Origin: Methylophaga sulfidovorans
GTDB lineage: Bacteria > Pseudomonadota > Gammaproteobacteria > Nitrosococcales > Methylophagaceae
NCBI RefSeq assembly: GCF_900114205.1
Contig: NZ_FOSH01000011.1
Location: 37,383-101,382 of the forward strand
Length of the DNA: 64,000 nucleotides
Direction of reading: 5' to 3'
Positions 38,513-47,506 of the stretch are shown here, piece by piece. A program made the position numbers and the translations under genes. Every line of letters starts with the position of its first letter. Positions within the stretch are counted from its first letter, which is position 1. The notes under the pieces are model-generated. The model worked only from the letters and a program-made list of their open reading frames with translations, did not search any database and was not told where the DNA came from.

Positions 38513-38803
38513 ATGAAAAAAACAACATTTGTTGCTTTAACTGCGTTGAGTTTTGTTGTGGCACCTGCATTTGCTGATATTGAAAACAGAACATTTTCTG
38601 AGCAATTACAATTACAAAAAACACAACTGCGTCCACAGGCATTTAACTTTTTCTCAGATCGCTACATACAAGTTCAAGCGATGAAAAAACCAGTTACTCT
38701 GAGCTTTAAAGAGCAGTTGGACAGCCAAAAATCATTACTGCGTAAACAACAGTTTAACCCAATCAGTGATGCTTATTTACAGACGCACGCTCGTCAGTCA
38801 TAA
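38513..38803 (+). CDS. Small exported protein with an internal duplication
   Basis: 96 aa, with signal peptide MKKTTFVALTALSFVVAPAFA. The mature part is two copies of a 28-residue unit 37 residues apart: FSEQLQLQKTQLRPQAFNFF (from residue 28) and FKEQLDSQKSLLRKQQFNPI (from residue 65), each ending in a SDxYxQ motif. Each copy is probably a helix. GAGGAAGGAA precedes the ATG and a strong terminator follows, so it is a monocistronic expressed gene. I do not recognise the family. Confidence 0.8.
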   Translation: MKKTTFVALTALSFVVAPAFADIENRTFSEQLQLQKTQLRPQAFNFFSDRYIQVQAMKKPVTLSFKEQLDSQKSLLRKQQFNPISDAYLQTHARQS

Positions 38804-38821
38804 GAGCATCTTGAGTAAAAC

Positions 38822-38850
38822 AAAAAACCCGGCAAAAGCCGGGTTTTTTT
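38822..38850. terminator. Bidirectional rho-independent terminator
   Basis: AAAAAACCCGGC (38822-38833), AAAA loop, GCCGGGTTTTTT (38838-38849). T-tracts occur in both orientations, so it can end both the small exported-protein gene and the convergent ppiC gene. Confidence 0.92.
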
Positions 38851-38857
38851 ATGCGCT

Positions 38858-39139
38858 TTATTCAGTACGGCTAGTGACTTCTAGCAAGTGATAACCAAAC
38901 TGTGTTTTTACTGGGCCCTGAACGGTTTTGACAGGAGCTGAAAAAACAACTTTATCAAATTCTGGCACCATCATTCCTGGGCCAAACTCACCTAAGTCAC
39001 CGCCTGAACGGCCAGAAGGGCATGAAGAGTGTTCTTTAGCAACATCAGCAAAATCGGCACCTTGTTCGATTTCACGTTTAAGTTCTAAACAGATTTCTTC
39101 ACTATCTACCAGGATGTGTCTTGCTGTTGCTTTAGCCAT
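38858..39139 (-). CDS. ppiC: Parvulin-type peptidyl-prolyl isomerase PpiC
   Basis: Single-domain cytosolic parvulin of 93 aa. [12 protein letters not shown], then [25 protein letters not shown] and the C-terminal [10 protein letters not shown] form the whole rotamase fold, with active-site His and Cys present. No signal peptide, as for E. coli PpiC. Confidence 0.95.
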   Translation of the reverse strand: MAKATARHILVDSEEICLELKREIEQGADFADVAKEHSSCPSGRSGGDLGEFGPGMMVPEFDKVVFSAPVKTVQGPVKTQFGYHLLEVTSRTE

Positions 39140-39180
39140 GTTAACTCTCTTTTTGAAATAAAACGGTCATTATATCAGCT

Positions 39181-39867
39181 TCAGGCAAACTTACGCAGGC
39201 GGCTCAGTAAGGCCTGAGCAGTCACTTCTGATGACTGTGGATTCTGTCCGGTAATTAATAAACCATCCTCACAGCAGAATGGAGCCCAGTCATCGGCTTT
39301 ATGATAATAACCACCGGCATCTTTTAATTCATCTTCCAGTAAAAATGGGACGACATCAGTGAGTCCTACCGCATCTTCTTCGGAGTTTGAAAAACCGGTT
39401 ACAGACAAGTTTTTAACAAGAGGCTCTTCAGTCAGGGTTTTTACATTGAGTAACACGGCTGGGGCATGGCAGACTGCTGCAACAGGCTTATCTTGAAATA
39501 TGAATTGTTGAATCAATTCAATCGACTTTTCTGAGACGCTAAGATCCCACAGAGGCCCATGTCCACCAGGGTAGAAAACAGCATCATAATCATCAGCTCG
39601 AATACTGTCTAAAACTAATGTACTGGCGAGCGCTGTCTGTGCTTCTTTGTCCTGCTTAAAGCGTTTTGTCGACTCTGTTTGTGAGTCTGGATCGTCACTT
39701 TTTGGATCTAATGGCGGCTGACCACCTTTAGGACTTGCCAGCGTGATATCAACGCCAGCGTCTTTGAACACATAATAGGGAGAGGCAAATTCTTCTAACC
39801 AGAAGCCTGTTTTTTTACCTGTATCACCTAAGGTATCGTGAGATGTCAAAATCATTAAAATTCGCAT
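39181..39867 (-). CDS. DJ-1/PfpI-family protein (glyoxalase III/chaperone-like)
   Basis: 228-aa class I glutamine-amidotransferase-like protein. The nucleophile elbow AAVCHAPAVLLNV holds the active Cys and His, and the acidic partner lies in FWLEEFASPYYVF. VFYPGGHGPLWDL is typical of the type 1 Hsp31-like group, which converts methylglyoxal or protects proteins. The exact activity is not shown by the sequence. Confidence 0.9.
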   Translation of the reverse strand: MRILMILTSHDTLGDTGKKTGFWLEEFASPYYVFKDAGVDITLASPKGGQPPLDPKSDDPDSQTESTKRFKQDKEAQTALASTLVLDSIRADDYDAVFYPGGHGPLWDLSVSEKSIELIQQFIFQDKPVAAVCHAPAVLLNVKTLTEEPLVKNLSVTGFSNSEEDAVGLTDVVPFLLEDELKDAGGYYHKADDWAPFCCEDGLLITGQNPQSSEVTAQALLSRLRKFA

Positions 39868-39897
39868 GGTTCTCCCTTTTTTATATGTATTGATGGG

Positions 39898-40577
39898 TTA
39901 TGAATGGGTATCTACTACTAACATATGCGTAGCACCTTTCTGGAATTGATAATCAACGAGATGCTGCTGAAGTTTGTGACCCCGTTGTATTAATTCTTTA
40001 CTTATTAAGCCTAGATGAGGAGAGGGGGTATTGTCCAACCCAATCAACGGATACACTCTGACTTGCCTCGCAACGCGGCACAACTCAAGCATGGCTTGCT
40101 GATGAAACTCAAGGTCAAAATGTTCGCTATATAAAAACAAAAGTGTGAACATAAGGCCAAATCAAATTGCTTATCTTCAAATGGTAGATGAGGTAGTTCA
40201 GCATTGATGTAAAACGGCGAGCTTGTTGGCAGGGCATAATCTGCTAAGAATAATTGCATGGCAGTCATGCGTTGTTGGTACAAGGTGTCAGGATCTGAAA
40301 ATGTCTGCCAGATAAATTGATTTTGGTGTTCGCGAACTTGTCTAATCACATCTGGCGCTACTTGCTCTATGCGCTGATGGATTTGCTCAGCGTTGAATTG
40401 ATATAAAGGGTCTACAGAGGTGACATTTATACCTTTTAGTCTGGCTTCGAGATTAAAACTGGCTGGTCCGTCACTGCAGCCAAGAATAGATTGCTGAAAA
40501 TCATCGTCGTTGAGCATAAACATACGTTGATATTCCAGCAGATTACGACCCCATGGTACGACTTTATCTAATTTCAT
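39898..40577 (-). pseudogene. Frameshifted SAM-dependent methyltransferase-like gene
   Basis: Two overlapping minus-strand frames form one protein. The 5' part (from 40577) reads LGCSDGPASFNLEARLKG, a SAM-binding loop, and continues to FDLALCSHF. The 3' part continues LLFLYSEHFDLEFHQQAM and VARQVRVYPLIGLDNTPS. The junction is at a four-A run on the plus strand (40139-40142). One extra base would restore a single frame of about 226 aa. It is either a recent inactivation or a homopolymer sequencing error. No stop codons or other lesions were seen. Confidence 0.8.
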
Positions 40578-40612
40578 TCTGTTGTAGATTTTTATTTATC
40601 AGGAGGAATTAG

Positions 40613-40798
40613 ATGTCTGCTGACGAGATTTGTTTCCATCCATTTGTAAATAGGATAGGGGACAGAAAAACTAAACATTTATTCAGAGATAATCAGGGTG
40701 ATATCTTCAAAACCAATTTCATCACCGCCTACAATTTTTCTGCGTTTTCGTGTTTCCAGTTCACCATTTACAGAAACAAGGCCTTGCTCAATAAGTAG
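40613..40798 (+). CDS. Doubtful small ORF with strong ribosome site
   Basis: 61 codons starting MSADEICFHPFVNRIGDRKTK, with an ideal AGGAGG 6 nt before the ATG at 40613. Only the first 22 codons are free; the remainder is antisense to the S4-domain gene, so the 3' part is probably not selected as protein. It may be the surviving start of a truncated gene. I do not recognise it. Confidence 0.25.
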   Translation: MSADEICFHPFVNRIGDRKTKHLFRDNQGDIFKTNFITAYNFSAFSCFQFTIYRNKALLNK

Positions 40799-40897
40799 TT
40801 TGGCTTCAGCACCACTTGCCGCGATACCCTCAAACTTCAGGACTTTATACAACTCAACCGGCGTAGAGGTGAGTTCGACTTCGATTGTTTGAGACAT
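40679..40897 (-). CDS. ybcJ: RNA-binding S4-domain protein (YbcJ family)
   Basis: 72-aa single S4 domain. KVLKFEGIAASGAEAKLLIE, then GLVSVNGELETRKRRKIVGGD are the S4 fold and match YbcJ-type proteins, thought to bind RNA or ribosomes. A monocistronic gene. Confidence 0.92.
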   Translation of the reverse strand: MSQTIEVELTSTPVELYKVLKFEGIAASGAEAKLLIEQGLVSVNGELETRKRRKIVGGDEIGFEDITLIISE

Positions 40898-41060
40898 AAT
40901 GAACTCTTATAAAAAAAGAATCATGATAAAGCTTATCTGTGACAGTGTGATAACGATTTCTTAAATAAAACGCATTAAATCTTTCAGTAGTGTGAATCAG
41001 GTCGCGCACTATTAACTTGTCTTCTTTTATATTGCTCTAATTAACACGGAGTAATTATGG

Positions 41061-41366
41061 ATGAAACTACTGGTTAATTTAATACAAATTCTCATTATCG
41101 GTGTCATCGTTTACCCCATTTATTATGTATGGGAGACACAACATATTGATAATTTCTGCAGAGAAATTACACCAGGAATGTCAGATAAGAGATTGATTAA
41201 ATTAGTTAAAGAATATCACGTTGCTTTAGATGGACTGGATGAGAGTGGGGCCGAAAAAGGCAAGTGGTTGGCCCAAGTCAAAGCGAAGTCATCGTTTTCT
41301 AATTACCGTTGTGAGATTGGTGGAATAGCAAACAAAGTGGCGCATGCCAGCATTATGGAAGAGTAA
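41061..41366 (+). CDS. Hypothetical single-pass membrane protein
   Basis: 101 aa. One N-terminal membrane segment (residues about 5-25, LVNLIQILIIGVIVYPIYYV), then a small soluble domain with two Cys (in NFCREITPGMS and NYRCEIGG) that could form a disulfide if exported. Family not recognised. A GGAG lies upstream. A perfect 12-bp hairpin follows the stop. Confidence 0.6.
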   Translation: MKLLVNLIQILIIGVIVYPIYYVWETQHIDNFCREITPGMSDKRLIKLVKEYHVALDGLDESGAEKGKWLAQVKAKSSFSNYRCEIGGIANKVAHASIMEE

Positions 41367-41400
41367 TAGACACCATACCTATTCGATATGGTGTCTATTT
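41366..41400. terminator. Hairpin terminator between convergent genes
   Basis: A perfect 12-bp stem, ATAGACACCATA (41366-41377) with TATGGTGTCTAT (41387-41398), and a 9-nt loop. T-tract is short. Located between the hypothetical membrane protein and oadB, so it may serve both strands. Confidence 0.7.
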
Positions 41401-41406
41401 GTAAGA

Positions 41407-42540
41407 TTAGGTGCCGACGTAGTTAATCAAAATACCAGCGGCGACTGCAGAGCCGATAACACCGGCGACATTAGGTCCCATCGCATGCATTAACAGGAAG
41501 TTATGTGGATCAGACTCTAAACCAAGCTTATTAGACACACGTGCCGCCATAGGTACAGCAGATACACCGGCTGAGCCAATTAATGGATTAATCGGTTCCT
41601 TAATGAGTTTATTCAGTATTTTTGCCATGATCACACCTGAGGCGGTACCAATAGCAAATGCCGCCATACCTAACACCAAAATACCCAGCGTCTGTAAATC
41701 CAGGAATTTATCTGCACTTAGCTTGGAGCCAACTGCTAAACCTAAAAAGATTGTTACGGTGTTAATCAGCGAATTCTGCGTGGTATTGCTTAAACGATCC
41801 ACGACAGCACATTCTTTCATTAAATTACCAAAACAGAACATACCGAGTAATGGCGCAGCATCAGGCAATAAAAACGCGACAAGAATGAGTAACACTAACG
41901 GAAATACAATTTTCTCACGTTGTGAGACATGACGCTGTTGCACCATTTTGATTTTACGTTCTGACTCAGTTGTCAGGGCACGCATAATCGGCGGCTGAAT
42001 TAATGGTACTAATGCCATATAAGAGTATGACGCTACAGCAATAGCACCGAGTAAATCCGGAGCAAGCTTACTGGCAACATAAATAGATGTTGGTCCATCT
42101 GCACCCCCGATAATCCCTATAGCAGCGGCATCAGCAAGACTAAAGTCAAAAATACCAAAGTGAGCCAGTACCACCGCACCCATTAAGGTAGCAAAAATAC
42201 CGAACTGGGCCGCAGCACCCAGAAACAGGGTTTTAGGATTGGCTAATAGCGGACCAAAGTCGGTCATCGCACCTACACCCATAAAAATGATCAGTGGAAA
42301 GGCGCCACTTTCAATACCGACGGTATAGAAAATATGCAAGATGCCATTACCTTCGGCGAGACCAGCACCGGGAATATTCGCCAACACACCGCCAAAGCCG
42401 ATGGGAACTAATAATAAAGGTTCGAAGTTTTTCTTGATGGCCAGATATAGCAATAACATGCCGATCAGAATCATGACACCTTGGCCTGGTGTCATTTGGT
42501 TTATACCTGTTACTTGCCAGAGATGAAGTAGTTTATCCAT
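41407..42540 (-). CDS. oadB: Oxaloacetate decarboxylase beta subunit (Na+ pump)
   Basis: Membrane subunit (377 aa) that decarboxylates carboxybiotin and pumps Na+ outward. About nine membrane segments. The conserved Na+-binding block [17 protein letters not shown] and the C-terminal [30 protein letters not shown] region (cited in part) are intact. The ATG at 42540 has GGGGG 6 nt upstream; a GTG at 42552 in frame lies at the oadA stop. Last gene of oadG-oadA-oadB. Confidence 0.95.
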   Translation of the reverse strand: MDKLLHLWQVTGINQMTPGQGVMILIGMLLLYLAIKKNFEPLLLVPIGFGGVLANIPGAGLAEGNGILHIFYTVGIESGAFPLIIFMGVGAMTDFGPLLANPKTLFLGAAAQFGIFATLMGAVVLAHFGIFDFSLADAAAIGIIGGADGPTSIYVASKLAPDLLGAIAVASYSYMALVPLIQPPIMRALTTESERKIKMVQQRHVSQREKIVFPLVLLILVAFLLPDAAPLLGMFCFGNLMKECAVVDRLSNTTQNSLINTVTIFLGLAVGSKLSADKFLDLQTLGILVLGMAAFAIGTASGVIMAKILNKLIKEPINPLIGSAGVSAVPMAARVSNKLGLESDPHNFLLMHAMGPNVAGVIGSAVAAGILINYVGT

Positions 42541-42552
42541 GAATTCCCCCAA

Positions 42553-44325
42553 TTAAGCGATAGTTGCCAGCTGATCACCGACTTTGACGGAATCACCTTG
42601 TTTAACAGAAATGGATGATACTGTTCCTGATTTAGAGGCCACGATTTGTGTTTCCATTTTCATCGCTTCCAGAATCAAAATAGTGTCACCTTCATTGACT
42701 TGCTGACCGACACTGACCTCGACTTTCCAGATATTTCCGGAAAGCGGAGCCGCAACGGGATCACCTTCACCCATTGGGGTAGGTGCCGATGCTGCTGAGG
42801 ATTCAACATGGCTGATATCACCACCTTCATTTACCTGAACAACATAACTCTGACCATTGACTTTAATGGTGTAAGTTTCTTGTTCCTGGCTTGCTGGGCG
42901 AGCAGTTGTTGGCGCGTTATCAATAACGGGAACAGGCTCAAATGCGTCTGAATTATGACGGTTTTTAAGGAATTTAAGCCCGATTTGTGGGAATAGGGCA
43001 TAAGTTAAAACATCGTCAACCTGCTGTTCACCTTCTGCCAGCTCAATTTTTTCCTCGTCAGCAATAGCAAGAAGCTCGGTAGTGAGCTTTTCCATCTCTG
43101 CTTCAATCAGATCCGCAGGACGACAGCTGATAGGCTCCGCGCCTTCGAGAACGCGCTCCTGAAGCTCTTTATTGAATGGCGCTGGTGCGGCACCGTATTC
43201 ACCTTTTAAGATCCCCGCTGTTTCTGCTGCAATGGTTTTATAACGTTCACCAGTCAACACATTGATAACTGACTGGGTACCAACAATCTGTGATGTCGGT
43301 GTGACCAATGGAATAAAGCCCAGGTCTTCACGAACACGGGGAATTTCTTTTAAAACCGCATCCATCTTATCCAGCGCATTTTGTTCGCGCAGCTGACTTT
43401 CCATATTGGTCAACATGCCGCCGGGTACCTGAGCAACCAGAATACGTGAATCCACACCACGTAAAGAACCTTCGAACTGCGCGTATTTTTTTCTGACATC
43501 GCGGAAGTAGGCGGCGACTTCTTCAAGGAGTTCAATATTAAGACCAGTATCACGGTCCGTATCTTCAAAGATTGCAACAACAGATTCCGTTGCAGAGTGA
43601 CCATAGGTCATCGACATTGAGGAAATAGCAGAATCAACATTATTAATACCGGCTTCCACACATTTCATAATGGTGGCAGTGGATAAACCAGTGGTAGCGT
43701 GTGATTGCATATGAATCGGGATATCAATAGTTTGCTTAAGGCTTTGAACTAATTCATAAGCCACATAAGGCTTAAGCAAACCAGCCATATCTTTGATACA
43801 TAAAGAGTGGGCACCCATGTCTTCAATACGTTTAGCCATGTCTAACCACAAATTCAGATCATGAACCGGGCTGATTGTGTAGGCGATAGTACCTTGAGCG
43901 TGGCGATCATTTTCCAGCACAGCTTTGATTGCTGTTTCCAGATTGCGTGGGTCATTCATGGCATCAAACACGCGGAACACGTCAACGCCATTGATTGCGG
44001 CTCTTTCTACAAACTTTCTGACAACATCATCAGCATAGTGACGATAACCTAATAAATTCTGACCACGTAGCAACATTTGCTGACGAGTATTAGGCATAGC
44101 TGCTTTAAGTGAGCGAATACGATGCCAGGGATCTTCACCCAGATAACGGATACAGGCATCAAATGTGGCACCGCCCCAGCTCTCTACAGACCAAAAACCA
44201 ATTTGGTCGAGCTTGTCAGCGATAGGTAACATGTCATCCAGTCTAAGACGGGTAGCGAATAATGATTGATGTGCATCACGTAAAACGACGTCGGTGATGC
44301 CAAGTGGTTTTTTAACTTCGGTCAT
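42553..44325 (-). CDS. oadA: Oxaloacetate decarboxylase alpha subunit
   Basis: Cytosolic carboxyltransferase/biotin carrier of 590 aa. The N-terminal carboxyltransferase domain has [14 protein letters not shown] and metal site [11 protein letters not shown]; a PYC_OADA helical domain follows, then an Ala/Pro linker and a biotinyl domain with Lys in [15 protein letters not shown] at 44325 has AAGG 8 nt upstream; another ATG two codons earlier (44331) is possible. It transfers CO2 from oxaloacetate to biotin. Confidence 0.96.
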   Translation of the reverse strand: MTEVKKPLGITDVVLRDAHQSLFATRLRLDDMLPIADKLDQIGFWSVESWGGATFDACIRYLGEDPWHRIRSLKAAMPNTRQQMLLRGQNLLGYRHYADDVVRKFVERAAINGVDVFRVFDAMNDPRNLETAIKAVLENDRHAQGTIAYTISPVHDLNLWLDMAKRIEDMGAHSLCIKDMAGLLKPYVAYELVQSLKQTIDIPIHMQSHATTGLSTATIMKCVEAGINNVDSAISSMSMTYGHSATESVVAIFEDTDRDTGLNIELLEEVAAYFRDVRKKYAQFEGSLRGVDSRILVAQVPGGMLTNMESQLREQNALDKMDAVLKEIPRVREDLGFIPLVTPTSQIVGTQSVINVLTGERYKTIAAETAGILKGEYGAAPAPFNKELQERVLEGAEPISCRPADLIEAEMEKLTTELLAIADEEKIELAEGEQQVDDVLTYALFPQIGLKFLKNRHNSDAFEPVPVIDNAPTTARPASQEQETYTIKVNGQSYVVQVNEGGDISHVESSAASAPTPMGEGDPVAAPLSGNIWKVEVSVGQQVNEGDTILILEAMKMETQIVASKSGTVSSISVKQGDSVKVGDQLATIA

Positions 44326-44373
44326 ATTCATGGCCTTATTGATTGATTCGAAAAAAGTCTTTAACGCGCTGAT

Positions 44374-44655
44374 TTATTTATGGCGAGAACGAAATTTGTG
44401 CACTGCAGCAGAGAGCACAGTGATTAAGTTTTTATCATCGTTAGCATGTTGAGACTGATTCATGGCCGGACTGATGACTGCCGTAGGCGAGGAAATACCT
44501 TCTTCAGGTAATACACCCACGTTTTTTTCGTAGCTGGTGATAATGCGTGACATGATCGATGTGACAAACACCAATAATGTCAAAAATATAAATACGAACC
44601 CCATGCCGATAAGCATCAGATTCAAACCTTCAGTCATTAAGTTTGAAGTTGTCAT
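44374..44655 (-). CDS. oadG: Oxaloacetate decarboxylase gamma subunit
   Basis: Small membrane anchor (93 aa) with one hydrophobic segment (LMLIGMGFVFIFLTLLVFVT, from residue about 13) and a charged, Pro/Asn-rich tail linking alpha to beta. Identified by segment pattern and by being first in oadGAB. The 252 bp upstream to the divergent RNase J gene holds both promoters; nothing else was seen there. Confidence 0.92.
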   Translation of the reverse strand: MTTSNLMTEGLNLMLIGMGFVFIFLTLLVFVTSIMSRIITSYEKNVGVLPEEGISSPTAVISPAMNQSQHANDDKNLITVLSAAVHKFRSRHK

Positions 44656-44907
44656 TATTATAATCTCTCTCCATTGGTTTTCTTAGGTCATTAAATCAAT
44701 GACTTACAAAAAAGCAGCCGGCAATTATACCATTGTTGACCCATGAACGAATGACTGTGGCGGAACTCCTTCTTTTTAAAAGAATAATGATAAAAAAAGA
44801 GCGTTTGTTGAGACGGTAAGGCATTCATTATCGGTATGATATTTTCCTATCTGTGGAAACCCTGCCAAACTAATAGCAACGATACCAAGCTATAAAAAAG
44901 GATATTT

Positions 44908-46284
44908 ATGACACCTGATGAGTCTGATTTCTGGTTTTTGCCACTGGGAGGAACCGGTGAAATAGGCATGAACCTGAACCTCTATGGCCATGATGGCCGT
45001 TGGTTAATGGTGGACTGTGGTGTTACTTTTGAAGCAAAAACCGATATCGATGGGGAGCCGGTTGAAGGCGCACAAGCTCATGTGCAGATGGCTGATCCAC
45101 AGTTTATTGTTGATCGCAAAGAACAACTCGATGGGCTAGTGATAACCCATGCCCATGAAGATCATATCGGTGCCGTGCCTTATTTATGGGAACGATTTCG
45201 TTGTCCTATCTACACAACGGCTTATACGGCCGAAATCTTACGCAGAAAACTAGCTGAAGCCGGATTAATCAAAAAAGTTAAAGTCCATATTGTTGAGGCT
45301 CAGGCATCAAGACAGATAGGGGTGTTTAATGTGCAGTGGATTCAACTGACACACTCCATCCCTGATCCGTTTGCTTTATTGATTACAACTCCTGCAGGCA
45401 AAGTATTTCATACCGCTGACTGGAAGCTTGATTCCGCGCCAGTTGTCGGGGAGGCATATAAGGAAGATGATTATGCCCGACTGGGTGAGCTGGGTGTTGA
45501 TGCAATGGTCTGTGATTCGACTAATGCTAATGTACCAGGCTGGTCAACGTCTGAAGCATCATTATATAAAGGCCTGAAACATCATGTGGAGCAAGCGAAA
45601 GGGCGAGTCGTTGTTACCTGCTTTGGCAGTAATATTGCCCGCTTGAGAACGGTGGCTGATATTGCTAAAGAGACAGGGAGACATCTCGGTTTATTGGGAC
45701 GTTCATTATTAAATACCTATTCTGCAGCAAAACGCGTCGGTCTGTGGAGTGGTATTGAAACCTTTGTTGATCCGCATCACTTAGGTTTTCTGCCACGAAA
45801 TACGGTTTTGTTAGTGGCAACCGGTAGTCAGGGTGAACCAAGAACAGCGTTAAACCGACTCAGTCAAAACAGTTTTCGAGATATTGAACTGGAAGCCGGT
45901 GATACCGTTATTTTCAGTTCTAAAGTGATTCCTGGAAATGAACTACCGATTGAGGCGTTAATTGAACGACTTAAAGCAATGCAGGTAGATGTGATTACTG
46001 TGGATAATAGTCGCCTGGAAATCCATGCTTCGGGTCACCCGGCTATGGAAGAACTAAAGGCTATGTATCGTTGGGTCAAACCAGCGTGTGCTATTCCTGT
46101 TCATGGAGAGTTTCAACATTTGAGAGCGAATGCCAGACTGGCAAAATCAGTTGGCGTTCCGGAGCAACTTGAAGGGAAAAATGGTGACTTATATTACATA
46201 GCACCAGTGAAAGGAATCCGCCGTGGTGCAGTAAAAACAGGCCGATTGGGCCTTGTTCAGGATAAGCTGAAAAAATTGTTTTAA
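44908..46284 (+). CDS. RNase J-family metallo-beta-lactamase ribonuclease (short form)
   Basis: 458 aa, about 100 shorter than Bacillus RNase J. Metal motif THAHEDHIGAVPYLW, then LTHSIPDPFALLI, FHTADWKLD, the beta-CASP blocks VVVTCFGSNIARL and LVATGSQGEPRTAL, and SGHPAMEELK. The C-terminal oligomerisation domain of RNase J1 appears to be missing. Such genes occur in alphaproteobacteria and a minority of gammaproteobacteria. It likely processes or degrades RNA in the cytosol. Next gene starts 34 bp later. Confidence 0.88.
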   Translation: MTPDESDFWFLPLGGTGEIGMNLNLYGHDGRWLMVDCGVTFEAKTDIDGEPVEGAQAHVQMADPQFIVDRKEQLDGLVITHAHEDHIGAVPYLWERFRCPIYTTAYTAEILRRKLAEAGLIKKVKVHIVEAQASRQIGVFNVQWIQLTHSIPDPFALLITTPAGKVFHTADWKLDSAPVVGEAYKEDDYARLGELGVDAMVCDSTNANVPGWSTSEASLYKGLKHHVEQAKGRVVVTCFGSNIARLRTVADIAKETGRHLGLLGRSLLNTYSAAKRVGLWSGIETFVDPHHLGFLPRNTVLLVATGSQGEPRTALNRLSQNSFRDIELEAGDTVIFSSKVIPGNELPIEALIERLKAMQVDVITVDNSRLEIHASGHPAMEELKAMYRWVKPACAIPVHGEFQHLRANARLAKSVGVPEQLEGKNGDLYYIAPVKGIRRGAVKTGRLGLVQDKLKKLF

Positions 46285-46318
46285 TCACATTGTTATAAAA
46301 CAGCGATAAGCTAGCAAA

Positions 46319-46741
46319 ATGATAGAAGAACTGAGACGGTTTATACGCCACCCAAGCAGCGTGCCTATTCAGGTTAAGTTAGGAGAGCAGCATCAGCAAC
46401 GTTCGCTGAAAGATGTCAGTAAAGGTGGCCTGTGTTTTAGCTCACCTAAGCCCATGCCTTCTGGCAGTCTGGTTGAGGTTAATATTCTTGCCTGTAAACC
46501 GGGGTTTAAGGCAAAAGGTATTGTCTGTTGGTGCAAAACAGAAGGAAATGAATATTTGGTTGGTATTAGTTTTCAGAATAAGGCGATTACCTATGCTCTC
46601 AGAATGGTTGAGCAGATTTGTTATATCGAAGATTATAGAAAACGTATCAGCGCTAAAACAGGACGTCAGTTAACGAGTGATGAAGCAGCTTTAGAGTGGA
46701 TCCAGAAATATGCAGCAGATTTCCCGGCGTTGAATGAGTAG
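46319..46741 (+). CDS. PilZ-domain c-di-GMP-binding protein
   Basis: 140 aa. The PilZ fingerprint is complete: RRFIRHPSSVPIQV (RxxxR) and DVSKGGLCFSS (DxSxxG), followed by the beta-barrel to about residue 100 and a short helical tail. It therefore likely binds c-di-GMP. No partner domain; target unknown. Lies 34 bp after the RNase J gene, with possible cotranscription. Confidence 0.88.
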   Translation: MIEELRRFIRHPSSVPIQVKLGEQHQQRSLKDVSKGGLCFSSPKPMPSGSLVEVNILACKPGFKAKGIVCWCKTEGNEYLVGISFQNKAITYALRMVEQICYIEDYRKRISAKTGRQLTSDEAALEWIQKYAADFPALNE

Positions 46742-46747
46742 CTTCTA

Positions 46748-46963
46748 TCAGGCTTTTGCTTCGAACCGTTGTGAGCGGCGATCAGAGGAAACACGACGTT
46801 CGATAAAGGGTCTTTGATTTCGCTTTCGACGATCATAACGTTGTCTGCGATCGCTATCATTGGGTGTTTTCGTTTCCTGAGCAGCAGGGCGAGCTGGTTC
46901 AACCTGTGATGGCGCACTAATAGTAATCATCGTATTGTGATAAAGCCTAGGTATCTCGTTCAT
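46748..46963 (-). CDS. Small basic Arg-rich protein
   Basis: 71 aa from the ATG at 46963 (MNEIPRLYHN); a later Met would give about 60 aa. The C-terminal half is dense in Arg and Asp (DRRQRYDRRKRNQRP, then ERRVSSDRRSQRF), resembling short DRR-repeat proteins seen in gammaproteobacteria. Probably disordered, and possibly nucleic-acid binding. Function unknown. Confidence 0.55.
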   Translation of the reverse strand: MNEIPRLYHNTMITISAPSQVEPARPAAQETKTPNDSDRRQRYDRRKRNQRPFIERRVSSDRRSQRFEAKA

Positions 46964-47024
46964 GTCTCTAAAGATGAAAGTTATATACACTAACTATCGG
47001 ATTGATTTTAATAAGCTTTAGAAA

Positions 47025-47450
47025 TTATTTTGTGTCGGCATATTCCATCTGAAATTGGCCGTTTTTAATACGGGACTTATTGTCTAAAGAGTACTGATAA
47101 AGGTATGCCCAGGCACGGAATATCTTGATATCAGTAGTATCAGGCTGGATGTTGATTAGTTGGCGTTGGTATTCGTGTGGCTCAGGGAAAGATGAAGAGC
47201 ATTCTTCATAATCATCCAGTTGACTAAGCACCCAGCTGGCATTAGAAACCTTATACAATTCGCCATAAACGATGTCGTCTTTGTTGTCAGATAAAATGGC
47301 GCCCGGATAATAGTCAATAAGATAGAGCTGACCTTGCATAGAGGCACGACAAATAAACTCACTATGTTTGACAAGCAACTGTGCCATTGAGTGATTTGTT
47401 TCTTTCATCAATGTGCCGTACACAAATAAATAGGTATTTTGTTCAATCAT
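47025..47450 (-). CDS. Gamma-glutamylcyclotransferase-fold (AIG2-like) protein
   Basis: 141 aa. The fold's substrate-binding start is FVYGTLMKETNHS; GELYKVSNASWVLSQLDDYEEC carries the acidic catalytic region around residues 84-105. Members cleave gamma-glutamyl amines or have unknown substrates. Single gene, divergent from the patatin gene. Confidence 0.85.
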   Translation of the reverse strand: MIEQNTYLFVYGTLMKETNHSMAQLLVKHSEFICRASMQGQLYLIDYYPGAILSDNKDDIVYGELYKVSNASWVLSQLDDYEECSSSFPEPHEYQRQLINIQPDTTDIKIFRAWAYLYQYSLDNKSRIKNGQFQMEYADTK

Positions 47451-47506
47451 TACTTTATTAATCTTTTTTATCTATATGATAAATATAACAAACTATAGGT
47501 TTTAAG

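Noticed and set aside
46666..46917. 83-codon minus-strand frame overlapping the PilZ gene end
   Set aside because: The adjacent frame starting at 46963 gives the plausible Arg-rich protein; this one only runs through both.
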